64,000 nt of DNA from JABWAN01 sp041918175 (GCA_041918175.1 JAYRWE010000094.1:434001-498000); one strand, 5' to 3'. Positions 41,862-51,658 are shown, counted from the stretch's first letter. Made by a program: numbers and translations. Notes: generated from the sequence alone by a model not told the origin.

Positions 41862-43961
41862 CTAGCGAATGATGACAAACTTCTTGATTTCCTTTTGACC
41901 GGTGGCCTTGTCTTCCACCACGGCCAGATAAATGCCGCTGGAAATGACTTGCTTGGAGGCCGTGGATTGATCCCAGAACTCATCGCCGCTGCCGTTGGTG
42001 TGCTCAATCGCATGCACCAACTCGCCGAGCTGCGTGTAGATCTTGATCGTGCATTCGCCGGGGATATCATAGAACGCGAGGCGATTGCCTTCGTTGTTGC
42101 TGCCCGCGGCGAAACGGATGTCAGCCGTGGAGGTGATGTTGAACGGGTTCGGCACGACGCGGATTTGAGTAAGTGACGTACCCGGTGCGCGTTTCAAGCT
42201 GGCGGGCAAGTAGGTTTGCGTGTAATAACGACCGCTCTTCAAAGCCACACCCGTGGGCGTGCCTGCCGTCGCGTCATTATTCACCGCACCGATCGCTTGC
42301 AGATAATAGAAGTAGCTGATGCCGCGCTCGACGCCATTGCTGTCTTCATACTTGCGCGTATTGCCCGGCAACGTGGCGACCTTCACATAATCATAGTCAT
42401 CTTGATACTGCTTCGCCTTGCGGTAAACTTCCCAACCGCCGGCGGGATCGGAAGCCGCTTCCCATTCCAACGTGATTTTGCCGACGCCGGAGGTAACGGC
42501 AAAACGCGTGGGCGGAGCTGGCGGAGCAGGAACCTTCATGCCCGCTTGCCAAGCGGCCGCGGCGCGACCAAACATTTTGAAGAGCGAATCGCGCGAAGTC
42601 ATGACCCATTCGTCTTTGGTCATGGTTGTGCCGTTATAAGTAAGCGGAGCCGTGTCTTTGCCTGCACCCGCGGCTTTATACGCGCGGCCAATATCCAGCT
42701 TGGCTTTGGAACTGAGACCCGCGACACCTTCCGCAACCACGAAAGAGATGGTTTCGCCCGGGTTCATCGTGTATGGACCAAAGCCTTCCGTCATAGCCCA
42801 GCCGCCTTCATCAAAACGGCCGAAGGCTTGCGCCGGATTCTTGATCGTTGTGGCAAAGTTGCCGTCGTTTTCCACTTCATAGGCATGGCTGCGCGGCAAT
42901 TTCGGATTGTTCGGATTCGGCCGGCCTTGCGTAATGAAGTTTTGATACTGGCGCAACATCAAACCGTCGTTGAACTCATCGGTTACCAAATCCGGCTCGT
43001 CGCTGCCTTTCACGCCCATGGTGGAAGGTTGCGCGGGATCATCGGATTTATCCGTGGCGGATTTGTCGGCGTGAATATAAACGCGACCAACCATATGCGC
43101 CGAAGCGAGACGACCTGTGGCATCCGGCACTGGCGCGCTAGTCCAGTGTTCCGCCCACATCGGTCCGCCCAACGCGCGAAAGTCGCCTTGGTAAACCGAG
43201 TGTCCGCCCCACGCGTATTGCGCGCGGAAGTTTACGCCGAAATCATTGAAACCGTCGCCGATGACGTCATTCATCGTGAACTTGCCCCAGGGTGCGCCGT
43301 CGCCGGTCACCCAGGAAGCCGCGTCGTGCGTGGCATAACGCGTGATGAGATAAAAATAAACGCCTTCGAGCGGACGATTGAGTTCAATTTCCGCATCGCG
43401 GTCGATGTTGCCGGTGTTGGTGAATTTGTACTCAATCAAATGATAGTTGTCATGATACTCTTGGCTGAACGCATGAATCTTTTGCTCGACCGTGACGCCG
43501 ACGCGACTGTTCGCGGTGATGCGAATCATGCGATCTTCCGCAAGCGCCGGATCGACTTTGTCGATGAATACAAATTGACGGAAGGATTGCGCGCCGTCAA
43601 CTTCGACTTTGGGATCATACTTCGCGACGACTTCGCTCGACACGCCGAAGAATTGCACTTCACCGCCGGAGCGTGGGCCGATGCCCGCTTGTTTGTAAGG
43701 AAAAACCCGACCTTTTTCGTCGGTGAAATTTCTCACGGCAACCCAAAGCGCATTGGCGCGCGTGTTACCGGGGCGATGATCAATCGCCGGATAAGCCACG
43801 GGACCGTTATCAAACGGCTCTTGCTCGCGCGTGGCACCGCCTTCAGAATAGGGCGACCACATGGAACCGACCGTCATCCACTTGAACTCGAATTGAGCCT
43901 GCGCTTCGCCAAAGCCCAACACGAGCAGCAGCAATAAAAAGAATGCAGAAAATTTTTTCAT
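41862..43961 (-). CDS. Secreted protein with fibronectin-like and T9SS sorting domains
   Basis: A 699-residue exported protein. The signal peptide is MKKFSAFFLLLLLVLGFGEA. I do not recognise the N-terminal ~480 residues (WMTVGSMWSPYSEGGA, NALWVAVRNFTDEKG, EYHDNYHLIEYKFTNTGNID), which are common in KSB1-type genomes next to TonB receptors. A fibronectin type III-like domain follows at ~500-590 (VGKITLEWEAASDPAGGWEV). The last ~100 residues are a T9SS sorting domain (RVVPNPFNITSTADIRF, ending IKKFVIIR). ATG 43961 has GAGGTT 5 bases before it. It lies between the TonB receptor and PorV and is probably cargo of that assembly. Confidence 0.88.
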   Translation of the reverse strand: MKKFSAFFLLLLLVLGFGEAQAQFEFKWMTVGSMWSPYSEGGATREQEPFDNGPVAYPAIDHRPGNTRANALWVAVRNFTDEKGRVFPYKQAGIGPRSGGEVQFFGVSSEVVAKYDPKVEVDGAQSFRQFVFIDKVDPALAEDRMIRITANSRVGVTVEQKIHAFSQEYHDNYHLIEYKFTNTGNIDRDAEIELNRPLEGVYFYLITRYATHDAASWVTGDGAPWGKFTMNDVIGDGFNDFGVNFRAQYAWGGHSVYQGDFRALGGPMWAEHWTSAPVPDATGRLASAHMVGRVYIHADKSATDKSDDPAQPSTMGVKGSDEPDLVTDEFNDGLMLRQYQNFITQGRPNPNNPKLPRSHAYEVENDGNFATTIKNPAQAFGRFDEGGWAMTEGFGPYTMNPGETISFVVAEGVAGLSSKAKLDIGRAYKAAGAGKDTAPLTYNGTTMTKDEWVMTSRDSLFKMFGRAAAAWQAGMKVPAPPAPPTRFAVTSGVGKITLEWEAASDPAGGWEVYRKAKQYQDDYDYVKVATLPGNTRKYEDSNGVERGISYFYYLQAIGAVNNDATAGTPTGVALKSGRYYTQTYLPASLKRAPGTSLTQIRVVPNPFNITSTADIRFAAGSNNEGNRLAFYDIPGECTIKIYTQLGELVHAIEHTNGSGDEFWDQSTASKQVISSGIYLAVVEDKATGQKEIKKFVIIR

Positions 43962-44037
43962 TTTTAACCTCATGTTTTCATCCTTGACCTAAATCTCCCC
44001 CTTGGCATTTGTAGGCCGAGGGAGAGATGTCGGTGAG

Positions 44038-47000
44038 TTAGAACGAAATTCTCATGCCAAATTGAACGCTGCGCGGATTAAGGAAAATGCGATCGGCTTC
44101 ATTCGGCATATCAATGTACGCTTTGTCGCGCAACACTTGATCGACGAAACCCGGATCAGCAGATTTCCACGCGCCGCCACTGTATTCCATGTATTTCTTG
44201 GTGTCTTGCACGAAGAAAAGCACGCGCCGGCCGTTTTCCAAGAAGGTCGCGCCCGGGGGCAAACCATTCGAAGGAAGATTTGCCGCTGTGGAGACTTTTT
44301 CAATCGGCACAAACGCGATATCGTCTTTGCGATAGTCGCCCGGACGGTCGCTGCCCGGAATATTGATGTATTGCGGGGTCGTGACGAGATCTTCGGGGAA
44401 GGTTTCCGACGGCAATTGCAGCGACTGCATGTAGTCTTCGTAGTCACGATTGCCTTCGAACGGGCCGCCGTATTCGCCGCCAGGCGTGTAATACATGAAT
44501 TTGAGGTTAAAGAGATTGTTCACATCAACAAAGAATTGCGCATCGCCCAAGGTCGTTGCGATATTTTTGCTGATGCGGAGATCGAGGCTCCAAAAATCTT
44601 TCATCTGCACGTTGTTTTGCAGACCAGGGATGATGCCGCCGCCGGGGCCAATCCACGTATAGTGTTGACCCGCGCGCCATTCACCCAACAAGTCAAAGCG
44701 GAAGTCATGCAAAACCTTCGGGCCGAAATCGTTCGGGATCAAAAATTCCACGTTCGCGCGCGCAAACGGTTGCGACACCGGGCGGAATTGATAATGATCC
44801 GTCGACGTCAATTCATAATCGCGTTGCGCGACCACGCTTTCATAATCACGGCCCAAGCCAAAGTTGCCGGATTTGAATTGTTGGAACGTATAGTTCACAA
44901 AACCGCGCAACCAACGGCCGCGCGTTTTGTTGAGGGTCAACTCAAAACCGCGCACATCGCTGTAGTTCAGCGGTTGGCTCAAACTATAGTTGACGAGCAA
45001 ATCAATGCTGGTATTTTGCACGCCGCGCGGTTGATTGTCGTTGTCACGATAGAAGCCGGAAAAGCGGAGCAAATACTTGTCAAACAAGTTTTGCTCGTAG
45101 CCCAACTCGTAGGCCACCGTGCGTTGCAACGGTTGGTTGGGATCGCCGAGACGATAAATATTCCCGTTCCACGCAAGCTGGAATTGGAAGAGATTCCGCG
45201 CATCCAACACTTGGCGGAAATGGCCATAGTTGAAATAGAGCTTGCTGTTGACGGAGATGGGGAAGGAAATACCGACACGAGGACTGACGGTCAATTGCTT
45301 ATCGGTGGAGGTGGCTTGCAACACCTCGTCGCGCGTAACACTGCCCTTGGCCGTGAAGGAGCGATCAAAAGCGGAGTATTGGAACCACTCGCCGTTCGGA
45401 TTAAAGTAATCCAAACGCACACCGACATTAGCAATCATGCCCTTGAACTCGAGCTTGTTTTGCACATACGCCGCAGCCTGCATCGGATCTTGTTGCCAAG
45501 ATTGGCGGGAGCGCTCCAAATGCACGATGACGGAGTCGTCGGAGCGGAAGCGCATATCGAGATCGTTGAAGATCAACTCGATACCGGTCTTCAACTCTTG
45601 CACGCGATTCAATTGTTTGGTGAAATCGACTTTGGCATTCCACACGGTTACGCGGGAGGTATCGCGCGCGCGCGCCCAGTGACCCCCAAGACGGAGGCCG
45701 CTGCCGATGCTGCTCGTGCCATTCGAAGTCCAGCCAAACGGTGCCTCGTCAAGTTGGTAGCCCGGGCCGATTGTGCGCACGGTCGCCGAGTTACGCCGAC
45801 GACTCGGGTGCGAATCATATGCAGTATGAAAACGCGAAACACGAACTTCATAGAACGTGTTCTTGTTCAGCGTATGCACCAAAGAGCCGCCAATGAGATT
45901 GCGCTTGGTGTCATTCACGGAAAACGCGTCTTCGCCGAAAATAACGCTGCGCGCCACGTGTCCGCCGCCGCCGTCGGCCGCGCCATTCAGCAGCGAGTAA
46001 CGTCCGGGTTCCGTATCGGTCCACGGATACAACGGCGTGCCGCCGCGCTGAGGATTGGGGAAGTTCACGATCTCAAACGCGTAATCGGCCATGCCCGCTT
46101 GCTTGGCCCACAAGCCTTGCAAATTGAGCTTCATGTTCGATTTGAGATCGGCGGTAATTTTGCCCTGAAAAATGTCTTCTTTGTAGGAGGAGCGTGCTTG
46201 CGGATAGAAGTACGGCTCCTGAATGCCGCGATAGGAAGCGCTGAAACGCAAGCCGCCAAAGGGTTTGCTCAAGAAGGGAACCGGGCCGCCCAAGGTTGCG
46301 TCGACTTCGTAATTCGGGTCTTCAATCTCGACGTTTTTGCGGTGATGATAATTGAAGACTTCTTTCAATTGCGCCACGGTTAAGTCGTTCGTCGGATCAT
46401 TGTCTTTCAATTGATCCGCGGCCACTTTGTTCCAACCGCCTTCAAAGGGATAATATTGTTTTTGCGTATAAATATCCCACGCACCGCCGTTCGTGCCGAT
46501 ATCTGAAACGGCAGGATCAAGGAACGGACGAATGTAATAGGCGTTGGGGTCTTTGGGGCCTGGGCCGAAACGCATATCGGGCTTGCTATAGCGCACGATA
46601 CCATCAAAGGTATATTTGTCGCGCGAGCCTTCTTTGGTGACGACGCTCACTTGACCGGCGCGCACATTGCCGTATTCGGCATTAAAACCACCGGTTTGCA
46701 CCTGCACTTCGTCAATCGCCGTGTAGCTGATGCTATTGAACGATTGATTGTCGCGACCGTCGCGCATCGAAAGACCGTCAACCGAGAAGTTGATTTGGTC
46801 ACGACCGCCACCGCGGATCACGAAGCCTTTTTCCACGCCGGCTTGCAAATCGACGATCTGTGCCACACTCGTGCGCGGCAAGTTTTCGATTTCGACCGCG
46901 CTAATGTTGGCCACGTTGCCTGCAATGTCCGGTTGCACCACCGGGCGCTCGGCAACGACCGTCACTTCACCGGCTTGAATCGCTTCTTCGGACAAGGCGT

Positions 47001-47334
47001 TGGTGCCTTTGAAATCCACCGTCGTCGTGAGGTCGATCAACACGCGCACGTTGGACTGCACGACCGCGGAATAACCGACCACGCTCGCGCGCACGGAATA
47101 GGTTCCGGGCGGAACGTTCAAAATCACAAAGTTGCCATTTACATCCGCAGCATCGCCCAGGCTCGTGCCAACGATTTGAATGCTGGCGCCGGGCAACGGC
47201 GAGCCGGTCTTCTTGTCAACCACTTGACCGGAAATCTTACCAGTGGTGCCCGCGTTCGCAAACGGGGTGACCATGACCAAGAGCATCGCGCTCATGATCA
47301 TAAAGCTACAGACTTTTTGAAACGACCACTTCAT
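44038..47334 (-). CDS. TonB-dependent receptor with carboxypeptidase-regulatory domain (SusC/Oar-like)
   Basis: A 1098-residue outer-membrane receptor. The signal peptide ends TPFANAG. Residues ~30-105 form a CarboxypepD_reg-like domain (GKISGQVVDKKTGSPLPGAS, GTYSVRASVVGYSAV). Residues ~125-250 form the plug (VTVVAERPVVQPDIAGN, GFVIRGGGRDQINFSVDG, GGFNAEYGNVRAGQVSVVTK). The rest is a beta-barrel ending in Phe (RSVQFGMRISF). Substrate is unknown. GGGAGG lies 6 bases before ATG 47334; the frame is open 57 codons further, but that part is not family-like. It is the first gene of a likely three-gene operon with the T9SS cargo and PorV. Confidence 0.95.
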   Translation of the reverse strand: MKWSFQKVCSFMIMSAMLLVMVTPFANAGTTGKISGQVVDKKTGSPLPGASIQIVGTSLGDAADVNGNFVILNVPPGTYSVRASVVGYSAVVQSNVRVLIDLTTTVDFKGTNALSEEAIQAGEVTVVAERPVVQPDIAGNVANISAVEIENLPRTSVAQIVDLQAGVEKGFVIRGGGRDQINFSVDGLSMRDGRDNQSFNSISYTAIDEVQVQTGGFNAEYGNVRAGQVSVVTKEGSRDKYTFDGIVRYSKPDMRFGPGPKDPNAYYIRPFLDPAVSDIGTNGGAWDIYTQKQYYPFEGGWNKVAADQLKDNDPTNDLTVAQLKEVFNYHHRKNVEIEDPNYEVDATLGGPVPFLSKPFGGLRFSASYRGIQEPYFYPQARSSYKEDIFQGKITADLKSNMKLNLQGLWAKQAGMADYAFEIVNFPNPQRGGTPLYPWTDTEPGRYSLLNGAADGGGGHVARSVIFGEDAFSVNDTKRNLIGGSLVHTLNKNTFYEVRVSRFHTAYDSHPSRRRNSATVRTIGPGYQLDEAPFGWTSNGTSSIGSGLRLGGHWARARDTSRVTVWNAKVDFTKQLNRVQELKTGIELIFNDLDMRFRSDDSVIVHLERSRQSWQQDPMQAAAYVQNKLEFKGMIANVGVRLDYFNPNGEWFQYSAFDRSFTAKGSVTRDEVLQATSTDKQLTVSPRVGISFPISVNSKLYFNYGHFRQVLDARNLFQFQLAWNGNIYRLGDPNQPLQRTVAYELGYEQNLFDKYLLRFSGFYRDNDNQPRGVQNTSIDLLVNYSLSQPLNYSDVRGFELTLNKTRGRWLRGFVNYTFQQFKSGNFGLGRDYESVVAQRDYELTSTDHYQFRPVSQPFARANVEFLIPNDFGPKVLHDFRFDLLGEWRAGQHYTWIGPGGGIIPGLQNNVQMKDFWSLDLRISKNIATTLGDAQFFVDVNNLFNLKFMYYTPGGEYGGPFEGNRDYEDYMQSLQLPSETFPEDLVTTPQYINIPGSDRPGDYRKDDIAFVPIEKVSTAANLPSNGLPPGATFLENGRRVLFFVQDTKKYMEYSGGAWKSADPGFVDQVLRDKAYIDMPNEADRIFLNPRSVQFGMRISF

Positions 47335-47904
47335 ACCTACCTCCCTGCATGGGTTGGTTAATGTGGTGAATAAGGGATTTGCAAAAAAACAAAAGCGAGA
47401 AACCGTGTGGAGTTTCAAGGGGGGATGTAATCGCAGTTGAGCATCGTAGTACGCAAGTGAGTAAAAGTTCTTTTGTGTGTTGCTACAATAGTCGCAGAAC
47501 AACAAGAGCCATGTTCACACAGAAAGTTTACGCAGCCTCACCGGGACACTAAAAGGCAAAGCAGACATTACAGGAGATCGGCTGCAAACTACGCTTGGGT
47601 GTTGCTCAGAAAATTTCGGGATGGTGTTACGATTTCCTAAGAGGGTAGGACCACATGACCCTACTGAAGTGACAGCGCCTCATGCGTTGTCACGTACAGC
47701 ATTGGAATATAGCGCTAAAGGAGGGAACGGTTTAAACTGCCGTGAAGCGTTTAAACGCGGGGCAAAGATATATCGGCAAGGCGTCTTTGTCAAGAAGTTT
47801 TTCCGTGGCTTGCTTTTGAAAGCGAGTTTTTGTATACCATGCACGAAACTTCAAGCCCACAACAAACTGTAGCCCTTTTCTTATTGTGAAGGAGAGTTGG
47901 AAGC
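47335..47904. promoter_or_regulatory. Divergent intergenic region, TonB receptor / FKBP
   Basis: A 570-base gap between divergent genes. No reading frame here looks like protein. It must contain both promoters, but I cannot assign -35/-10 boxes with confidence. Two TTTAAAC boxes (around 47731 and 47750) and AT-rich stretches near 47360-47480 and 47810-47880 are the only notable features. Confidence 0.5.
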
Positions 47905-48624
47905 ATGCGCCAGACACACCTCGCGATTTTGCTGATCTCACCATTGCTTATGACGTGCACCGAACCTAAAAAGATCGGCGCAGAAAGAGTCAAGCTTGAG
48001 ACCACGCGTGAAAAATTTAGCTATGCTCTGGGTTATGACTTTGGGCCGAACATGAAGAACATCAAATCCGGCGTCGATTTGGAATACTTTATGGCAGGAC
48101 TTGCTGATTATTTAAACGAAAAAGAATCTCTGCTCACGACCGGCGAGCGGCAAGAAGTGCGCGCCACGGAGTTCACGCGCATCGGAGAAGAATATATCAA
48201 ACAGCAAAAAGAGCTGGAAGAAAAACAACTCCAAGCCGCGGAAGCGTTTCTCGCGGAGAATAAAAAGAAGCCCGGCGTAATCACCACCGCGAGCGGTTTG
48301 CAATATGAAGTGCTCGCTGCCGGCAGCGGCGCGCTCCCCGGGCCGAATGACCGCGTGAAAATTAAATATCGCGGTACCTTGATGAATGGCGAGGAATTTG
48401 ACAACACGGACAATCAAGCCGAAGGCCATGCTACCTATTTAGTCCTTGGCGTGTTTCCGGGATGGACCGAAGCGTTTCAACTCATGCAAAGCGGCGGCAA
48501 ATACCGTCTCGTCATTCCGCCGCAACTCGCGTTTGGCAAAATCGGCAACACGCCCAACATCCCGCCGAACGCCGTGTTGACTTATGAGATTGAGATGTTG
48601 GAAATTATTCCAGGCACGAACTAA
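47905..48624 (+). CDS. FKBP-type peptidyl-prolyl isomerase, lipoprotein
   Basis: A 239-residue FkpA/Mip-like protein. The N-terminus ends LLISPLLMTC, a probable lipobox. A helical dimerisation segment with KFSYALGYDFGPNMKNIKSG and a long charged helix (KQQKELEEKQLQAAEAFLAE) precede the C-terminal FKBP domain. That domain has ASGLQYEVLAAGSG, DRVKIKYRGTLMNGEEFDNT, VFPGWTEAFQLM, YRLVIPPQLAFG and NAVLTYEIEML. It isomerises Xaa-Pro bonds in exported proteins. AAGGAG is 9 bases before the ATG. Confidence 0.95.
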   Translation: MRQTHLAILLISPLLMTCTEPKKIGAERVKLETTREKFSYALGYDFGPNMKNIKSGVDLEYFMAGLADYLNEKESLLTTGERQEVRATEFTRIGEEYIKQQKELEEKQLQAAEAFLAENKKKPGVITTASGLQYEVLAAGSGALPGPNDRVKIKYRGTLMNGEEFDNTDNQAEGHATYLVLGVFPGWTEAFQLMQSGGKYRLVIPPQLAFGKIGNTPNIPPNAVLTYEIEMLEIIPGTN

Positions 48625-48628
48625 CGCC

Positions 48629-49291
48629 TCAGCGCATTTTCAATCCCGTCTCCAGCTTGTTTTGCACTTCGCGCAACACTCGCGGCGCGAGTTTGCTTTC
48701 ATGCCGGGCGAGAAAGGCGCGCACTGCGCTCGCGTCGCGTTTGGACAATTCGCGCAAGGCCCACGAGAGCGCTTTGACGACCATGTCGTCGCGGTCAAAC
48801 ATGAGCATGCGGCAAATGCGCAGCGTGCGCGGTGCGTCGCCCTTCCCACCCAAGGCTTTGCGATTGAGCGGCACCGTGCTTACCAATGCCGCGCGCCGCC
48901 ACCATCGATCTTTTGACTTTGCCCACTTCGCAATGAGCGCATCCGCAACTTGTTTTTCGCGCCACGCCGGGCCGGCGAGATAGCACGCAAACGTATCGAC
49001 CGCGCCCCAACTATCCAACCCACGACCGAGCCGCTCCAAATCTTTCGCGCGCAAGCTCGCCAATGCTTCGCGATGGCAGAAGAGGAGTTCATAGGCCATG
49101 AAGCGAGACAACGGCGTTTTTTGTTTTAATAGATGAGCAGCGAGGGCGAGCACGTGTTGAGGTTTGACATGCGCCAAGCGTTTGGAGTATTCACGGCGCA
49201 ACAGACGCGCACTCGGCGTCGTCATGTGCGGCGCAGCCTGCAAACGCGCAGAGATTTCCTGCGTGAGCAGATTAATTTCGCGCCGGGTCAT
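48629..49291 (-). CDS. DNA alkylation repair protein (AlkD-like HEAT repeat)
   Basis: A 220-residue helical protein of the AlkD type. Motifs include LLRREYSKRLAHVKPQHVL, AYELLFCHREALASL, LDSWGAVDTFACYLAGPAW, WWRRAALVSTV and LMFDRDDMVVKALSWALREL. AlkD excises bulky or cationic alkyl-bases without base flipping. ATG 49291 overlaps the stop of the upstream hydrolase gene (ATGA), so the two are coupled; the longer open frame would run well into that gene. The end lies five bases from the convergent FKBP gene. Confidence 0.88.
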   Translation of the reverse strand: MTRREINLLTQEISARLQAAPHMTTPSARLLRREYSKRLAHVKPQHVLALAAHLLKQKTPLSRFMAYELLFCHREALASLRAKDLERLGRGLDSWGAVDTFACYLAGPAWREKQVADALIAKWAKSKDRWWRRAALVSTVPLNRKALGGKGDAPRTLRICRMLMFDRDDMVVKALSWALRELSKRDASAVRAFLARHESKLAPRVLREVQNKLETGLKMR

Positions 49292-50106
49292 ATTTTGTTT
49301 CCGCGCAGGCGTTGCCAACGTTCGGCATTCACCGATGGGCTTTTCCACGCTGCGATAAAATTCGCCGCGACAAAAGCATCGGGCGTGAGCACGGCGCGAT
49401 TGAAAACGAGAAAACGCTTTTTGGTGGGACCGAGTTCGTGAAACGGTTCGAGGAACTTGATGCAATAATAAACAAACTCGGTGCAGGAGAGGTCGTTGTA
49501 GTTCACGAAGTTGAATTGAAAGTCATACGACTTTCCAATTTGGCTCAACGCGATTTGATAAATAGCCGGAAAAGCCTCGGCGAACTTCACGCGATCGCCG
49601 CGCCACAGCTTTTGAAAAAGTTCATGCTCCGCCGCGTTAAATTCGAGAATGGGATATTGCGCGACCTGCGCGGCGCTGCGCCGTGAGAACTCTGCGGGAA
49701 AGCGCAACACGGCCATGTAATCGCAGCGGCAAAAGCTGATGAGATCCTCCATGAACACGCCCTCGGCCATGGAGTGCGCGACGATTTGCTCGCCCGCGCG
49801 AAACAATTCTTTGCCCCGTGGCAACGTCACAAGCGCTTTGTGCTCCGGCAATACTTTGCCGAGATAAAGCCCGGCGTGGCTAAAATAACCGGGAATGAAA
49901 TAGCCGTCGAGATAACTTTTATAGCCGCGAATGAGAATATCGCCAGGCTGCACCAGTTCCATCACCGCGCGCGTGTCATGGCCTTTGACGTGATAGCTGC
50001 CGGGATCATAGACGATAAAAAATGGAAAGCGAAACACCTTCACGTCGCCGAAGAATTTCAGGAAGGCGTTCATCAGACCGCGAAGCAGCTTGCCGAGAGT
50101 TTTCAT
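49288..50106 (-). CDS. YiiX/permuted NlpC/P60-like cysteine hydrolase
   Basis: A 272-residue protein of the permuted papain-like group. GDILIRGYKSYLDGYFIPGY then FSHAGLYLGK gives the catalytic His. LSCTEFVYYCIKFLEP further on gives the Cys in permuted order. HSMAEGVFMEDLISFCRCDY between them is typical of YiiX-like proteins. The family is thought to act on amides or lipids; substrate is unknown. It is translationally coupled to the AlkD-like gene. AAGG is 9 bases before the ATG. Confidence 0.85.
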   Translation of the reverse strand: MKTLGKLLRGLMNAFLKFFGDVKVFRFPFFIVYDPGSYHVKGHDTRAVMELVQPGDILIRGYKSYLDGYFIPGYFSHAGLYLGKVLPEHKALVTLPRGKELFRAGEQIVAHSMAEGVFMEDLISFCRCDYMAVLRFPAEFSRRSAAQVAQYPILEFNAAEHELFQKLWRGDRVKFAEAFPAIYQIALSQIGKSYDFQFNFVNYNDLSCTEFVYYCIKFLEPFHELGPTKKRFLVFNRAVLTPDAFVAANFIAAWKSPSVNAERWQRLRGNKI

Positions 50107-50144
50107 CGTGCGGCCTTACGTGAGGTGTGAAGCTGATTTGGATT

Positions 50145-50405
50145 TCACTTGATGCTTGCCGCCAACACTGCCCCATCTAACTTCTCCGCAGCTAATAAGC
50201 CGGCATCTTCCAAGATATTTTCGACGTCATCCAATAACCCCTCTATTTCTTCCGGCGCGTCTCCCAAGAGTTTTTTGATCTGCGCGGCCTTGAGGTTTTC
50301 CAGCACGTACAAGAGAAGTTGGCGATAAGTATCCAACTCCGACTCCGAGATTTCAACAGTAAAAAGTTGAACGTCGGCAAATTCACGTTTGCTTAAAAGA
50401 TTCAT
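50145..50405 (-). CDS. Small acidic protein, unknown function
   Basis: An 86-residue protein starting MNLLSKREFADVQLFTVEIS at ATG 50405, with AAGGTGA upstream. It is acidic and helical (ELDTYRQLLLYVLENLKAAQ, APEEIEGLLDDVENILEDAG). No family is recognised. It follows the 86-residue basic protein gene by 26 bases, and the acidic/basic pairing is suggestive of two interacting partners. Confidence 0.65.
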   Translation of the reverse strand: MNLLSKREFADVQLFTVEISESELDTYRQLLLYVLENLKAAQIKKLLGDAPEEIEGLLDDVENILEDAGLLAAEKLDGAVLAASIK

Positions 50406-50431
50406 AGCTTCACCTTGAAAGTTTTTGTCGT

Positions 50432-50692
50432 TCAATATACTCTTCGCCAAATCCCTTTTTTAACCCTCTTGTCGCGATCACGTCGACTCATGCGAAAGCT
50501 GGTGAGATGAGAGTCGAGGTCGAAGACATGAACTCGCCCTCTTTTTCCGACATAGATCATACGACCGTCATCTTGGGTATAAACTTCCTCCGGATGTTCG
50601 CGATCATAGAATGCGAGGTCGGTCGGCCGCGTTCTTTCACGATGACGTTGCCAACCATGAGCAGTTCGACTTCTCCTGCCTCCGTCAGCCAT
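50432..50692 (-). CDS. Small basic protein, unknown function
   Basis: An 86-residue basic protein with AAGGGAGAA just before its ATG. The second half (GRMIYVGKRGRVHVFDLDSH and LTSFRMSRRDRDKRV) looks structured. The first 20 residues are Arg/Gly/His-rich. In the adjacent frame the same bases read LLMVGNVIVKERGRPT, which also looks protein-like, so a frameshift near the 5' end is possible. It is upstream of the acidic small protein in a likely two-gene unit. Confidence 0.6.
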   Translation of the reverse strand: MADGGRRSRTAHGWQRHRERTRPTDLAFYDREHPEEVYTQDDGRMIYVGKRGRVHVFDLDSHLTSFRMSRRDRDKRVKKGIWRRVY

Positions 50693-50719
50693 AACTTCTC
50701 CCTTAAAAATTAGTGCAGC

Positions 50720-51502
50720 TCACTTCCCTTGAAAATTCGCCGGCCGTTTTTCCAAAAACGCCTTCGTGCCTTCCTTCATGTCTTCCGTCGAAAACAGCAT
50801 GCCGAACAGATTCGATTCGAGCTGCGCGCCTTCTTCGAGTGTCATTTCCAAACCGTGAATCACAGCTTCGAGCGTGAGCTTCACCGCCACCGGGCCTTTC
50901 TTGAACACGGTTTGCAAAATCTCTTCGCACTTGGGCAGAAGCTGCTCCGGCGCAACGACGTGATTGACCCAGCCGAGGCGATATGCTTCATTCGCATCAA
51001 TCATATTGCCGGTGATGAGCAACTCAATCGCGCGGCCTTTGCCGATGAGGCGCGGCAGTCGTTGCGAGCCGCCATTGCCGCACATGATGCCGAGATTCAC
51101 TTCCGGCTGGCCGAACTTGGCTTTGTCCGAGGCCACGCGCATGTGACACGCGAGCGCCAACTCGCTGCCGCCGCCGAGACAGAAACCATTGACCGCGGCA
51201 ATGATGGGCTTGGGATAGCGTTCGATGAAGCGCAGAATCTCTTGGCTGTTGAGTGAAAACTCTTTTGCACTCACCGGCGTTTGCTGTGCCAGCTCACCGA
51301 TGTCCGCGCCCGCGGCAAACGCTTTCGGACCTGTGCCGGTAAGAATCACGCCGCCGACATTGGCGTCATCTTTCACGGAGTTGAGCGCGGCTTGCAGCTC
51401 TTGCATGGTTTGCCAATTCAGCGCGTTCATCTTGTCGGGACGATTGAGCGTGAGGTATGCGATGCGATCTTTGACTTCGAATAGAATGTTTGAGAAAGAC
51501 AT
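50720..51502 (-). CDS. Enoyl-CoA hydratase (crotonase family)
   Basis: A 260-residue crotonase. It hydrates trans-2-enoyl-CoA such as crotonyl-CoA. Signatures are TLNRPDKMNALNWQTM, AFAAGADIGELAQ (oxyanion hole), AAVNGFCLGGGSELALACHM with the first catalytic Glu, and FGQPEVNLGIMCGNGGSQRL with the second. Length fits the family. GGAG is 7 bases before the ATG. With the 3-hydroxyacyl-CoA dehydrogenase and thiolase 2-5 kb away it completes the acetyl-CoA/crotonyl-CoA interconversion. Confidence 0.95.
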   Translation of the reverse strand: MSFSNILFEVKDRIAYLTLNRPDKMNALNWQTMQELQAALNSVKDDANVGGVILTGTGPKAFAAGADIGELAQQTPVSAKEFSLNSQEILRFIERYPKPIIAAVNGFCLGGGSELALACHMRVASDKAKFGQPEVNLGIMCGNGGSQRLPRLIGKGRAIELLITGNMIDANEAYRLGWVNHVVAPEQLLPKCEEILQTVFKKGPVAVKLTLEAVIHGLEMTLEEGAQLESNLFGMLFSTEDMKEGTKAFLEKRPANFQGK

Positions 51503-51536
51503 GAACGGCTCCGAGGTGAAGTGTGAAAGAAATGAT

Positions 51537-51603
51537 TTTCAACGGATAGATTCAGGCCGAAGGATAAAAGCTGCTAACGATTGGTAGCTTTTATCCGTTG
51601 GAA
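51537..51603. repeat. Hairpin upstream of the crotonase gene
   Basis: TTTCAACGGATA at the left pairs with the right-hand TATCCGTTGGAA region. An inner stem GGATAAAAGCT pairs with AGCTTTTATCC. The GATTCAGGCCGAAGGAT wording matches the hairpin at 20717-20797, so it is a dispersed element placed 35 bases upstream of the crotonase start. Confidence 0.6.
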
Positions 51604-51658
51604 TTTCTTTTTGATTGCAGTTTGACCGCGTTGTGTTTATTCAAAAAACTCTTTTAGC

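Noticed and set aside
44002..46383. A 793-codon plus-strand frame opposite the TonB receptor
   Set aside because: Antisense shadow. The minus strand has a complete receptor with signal peptide, plug and terminal Phe.
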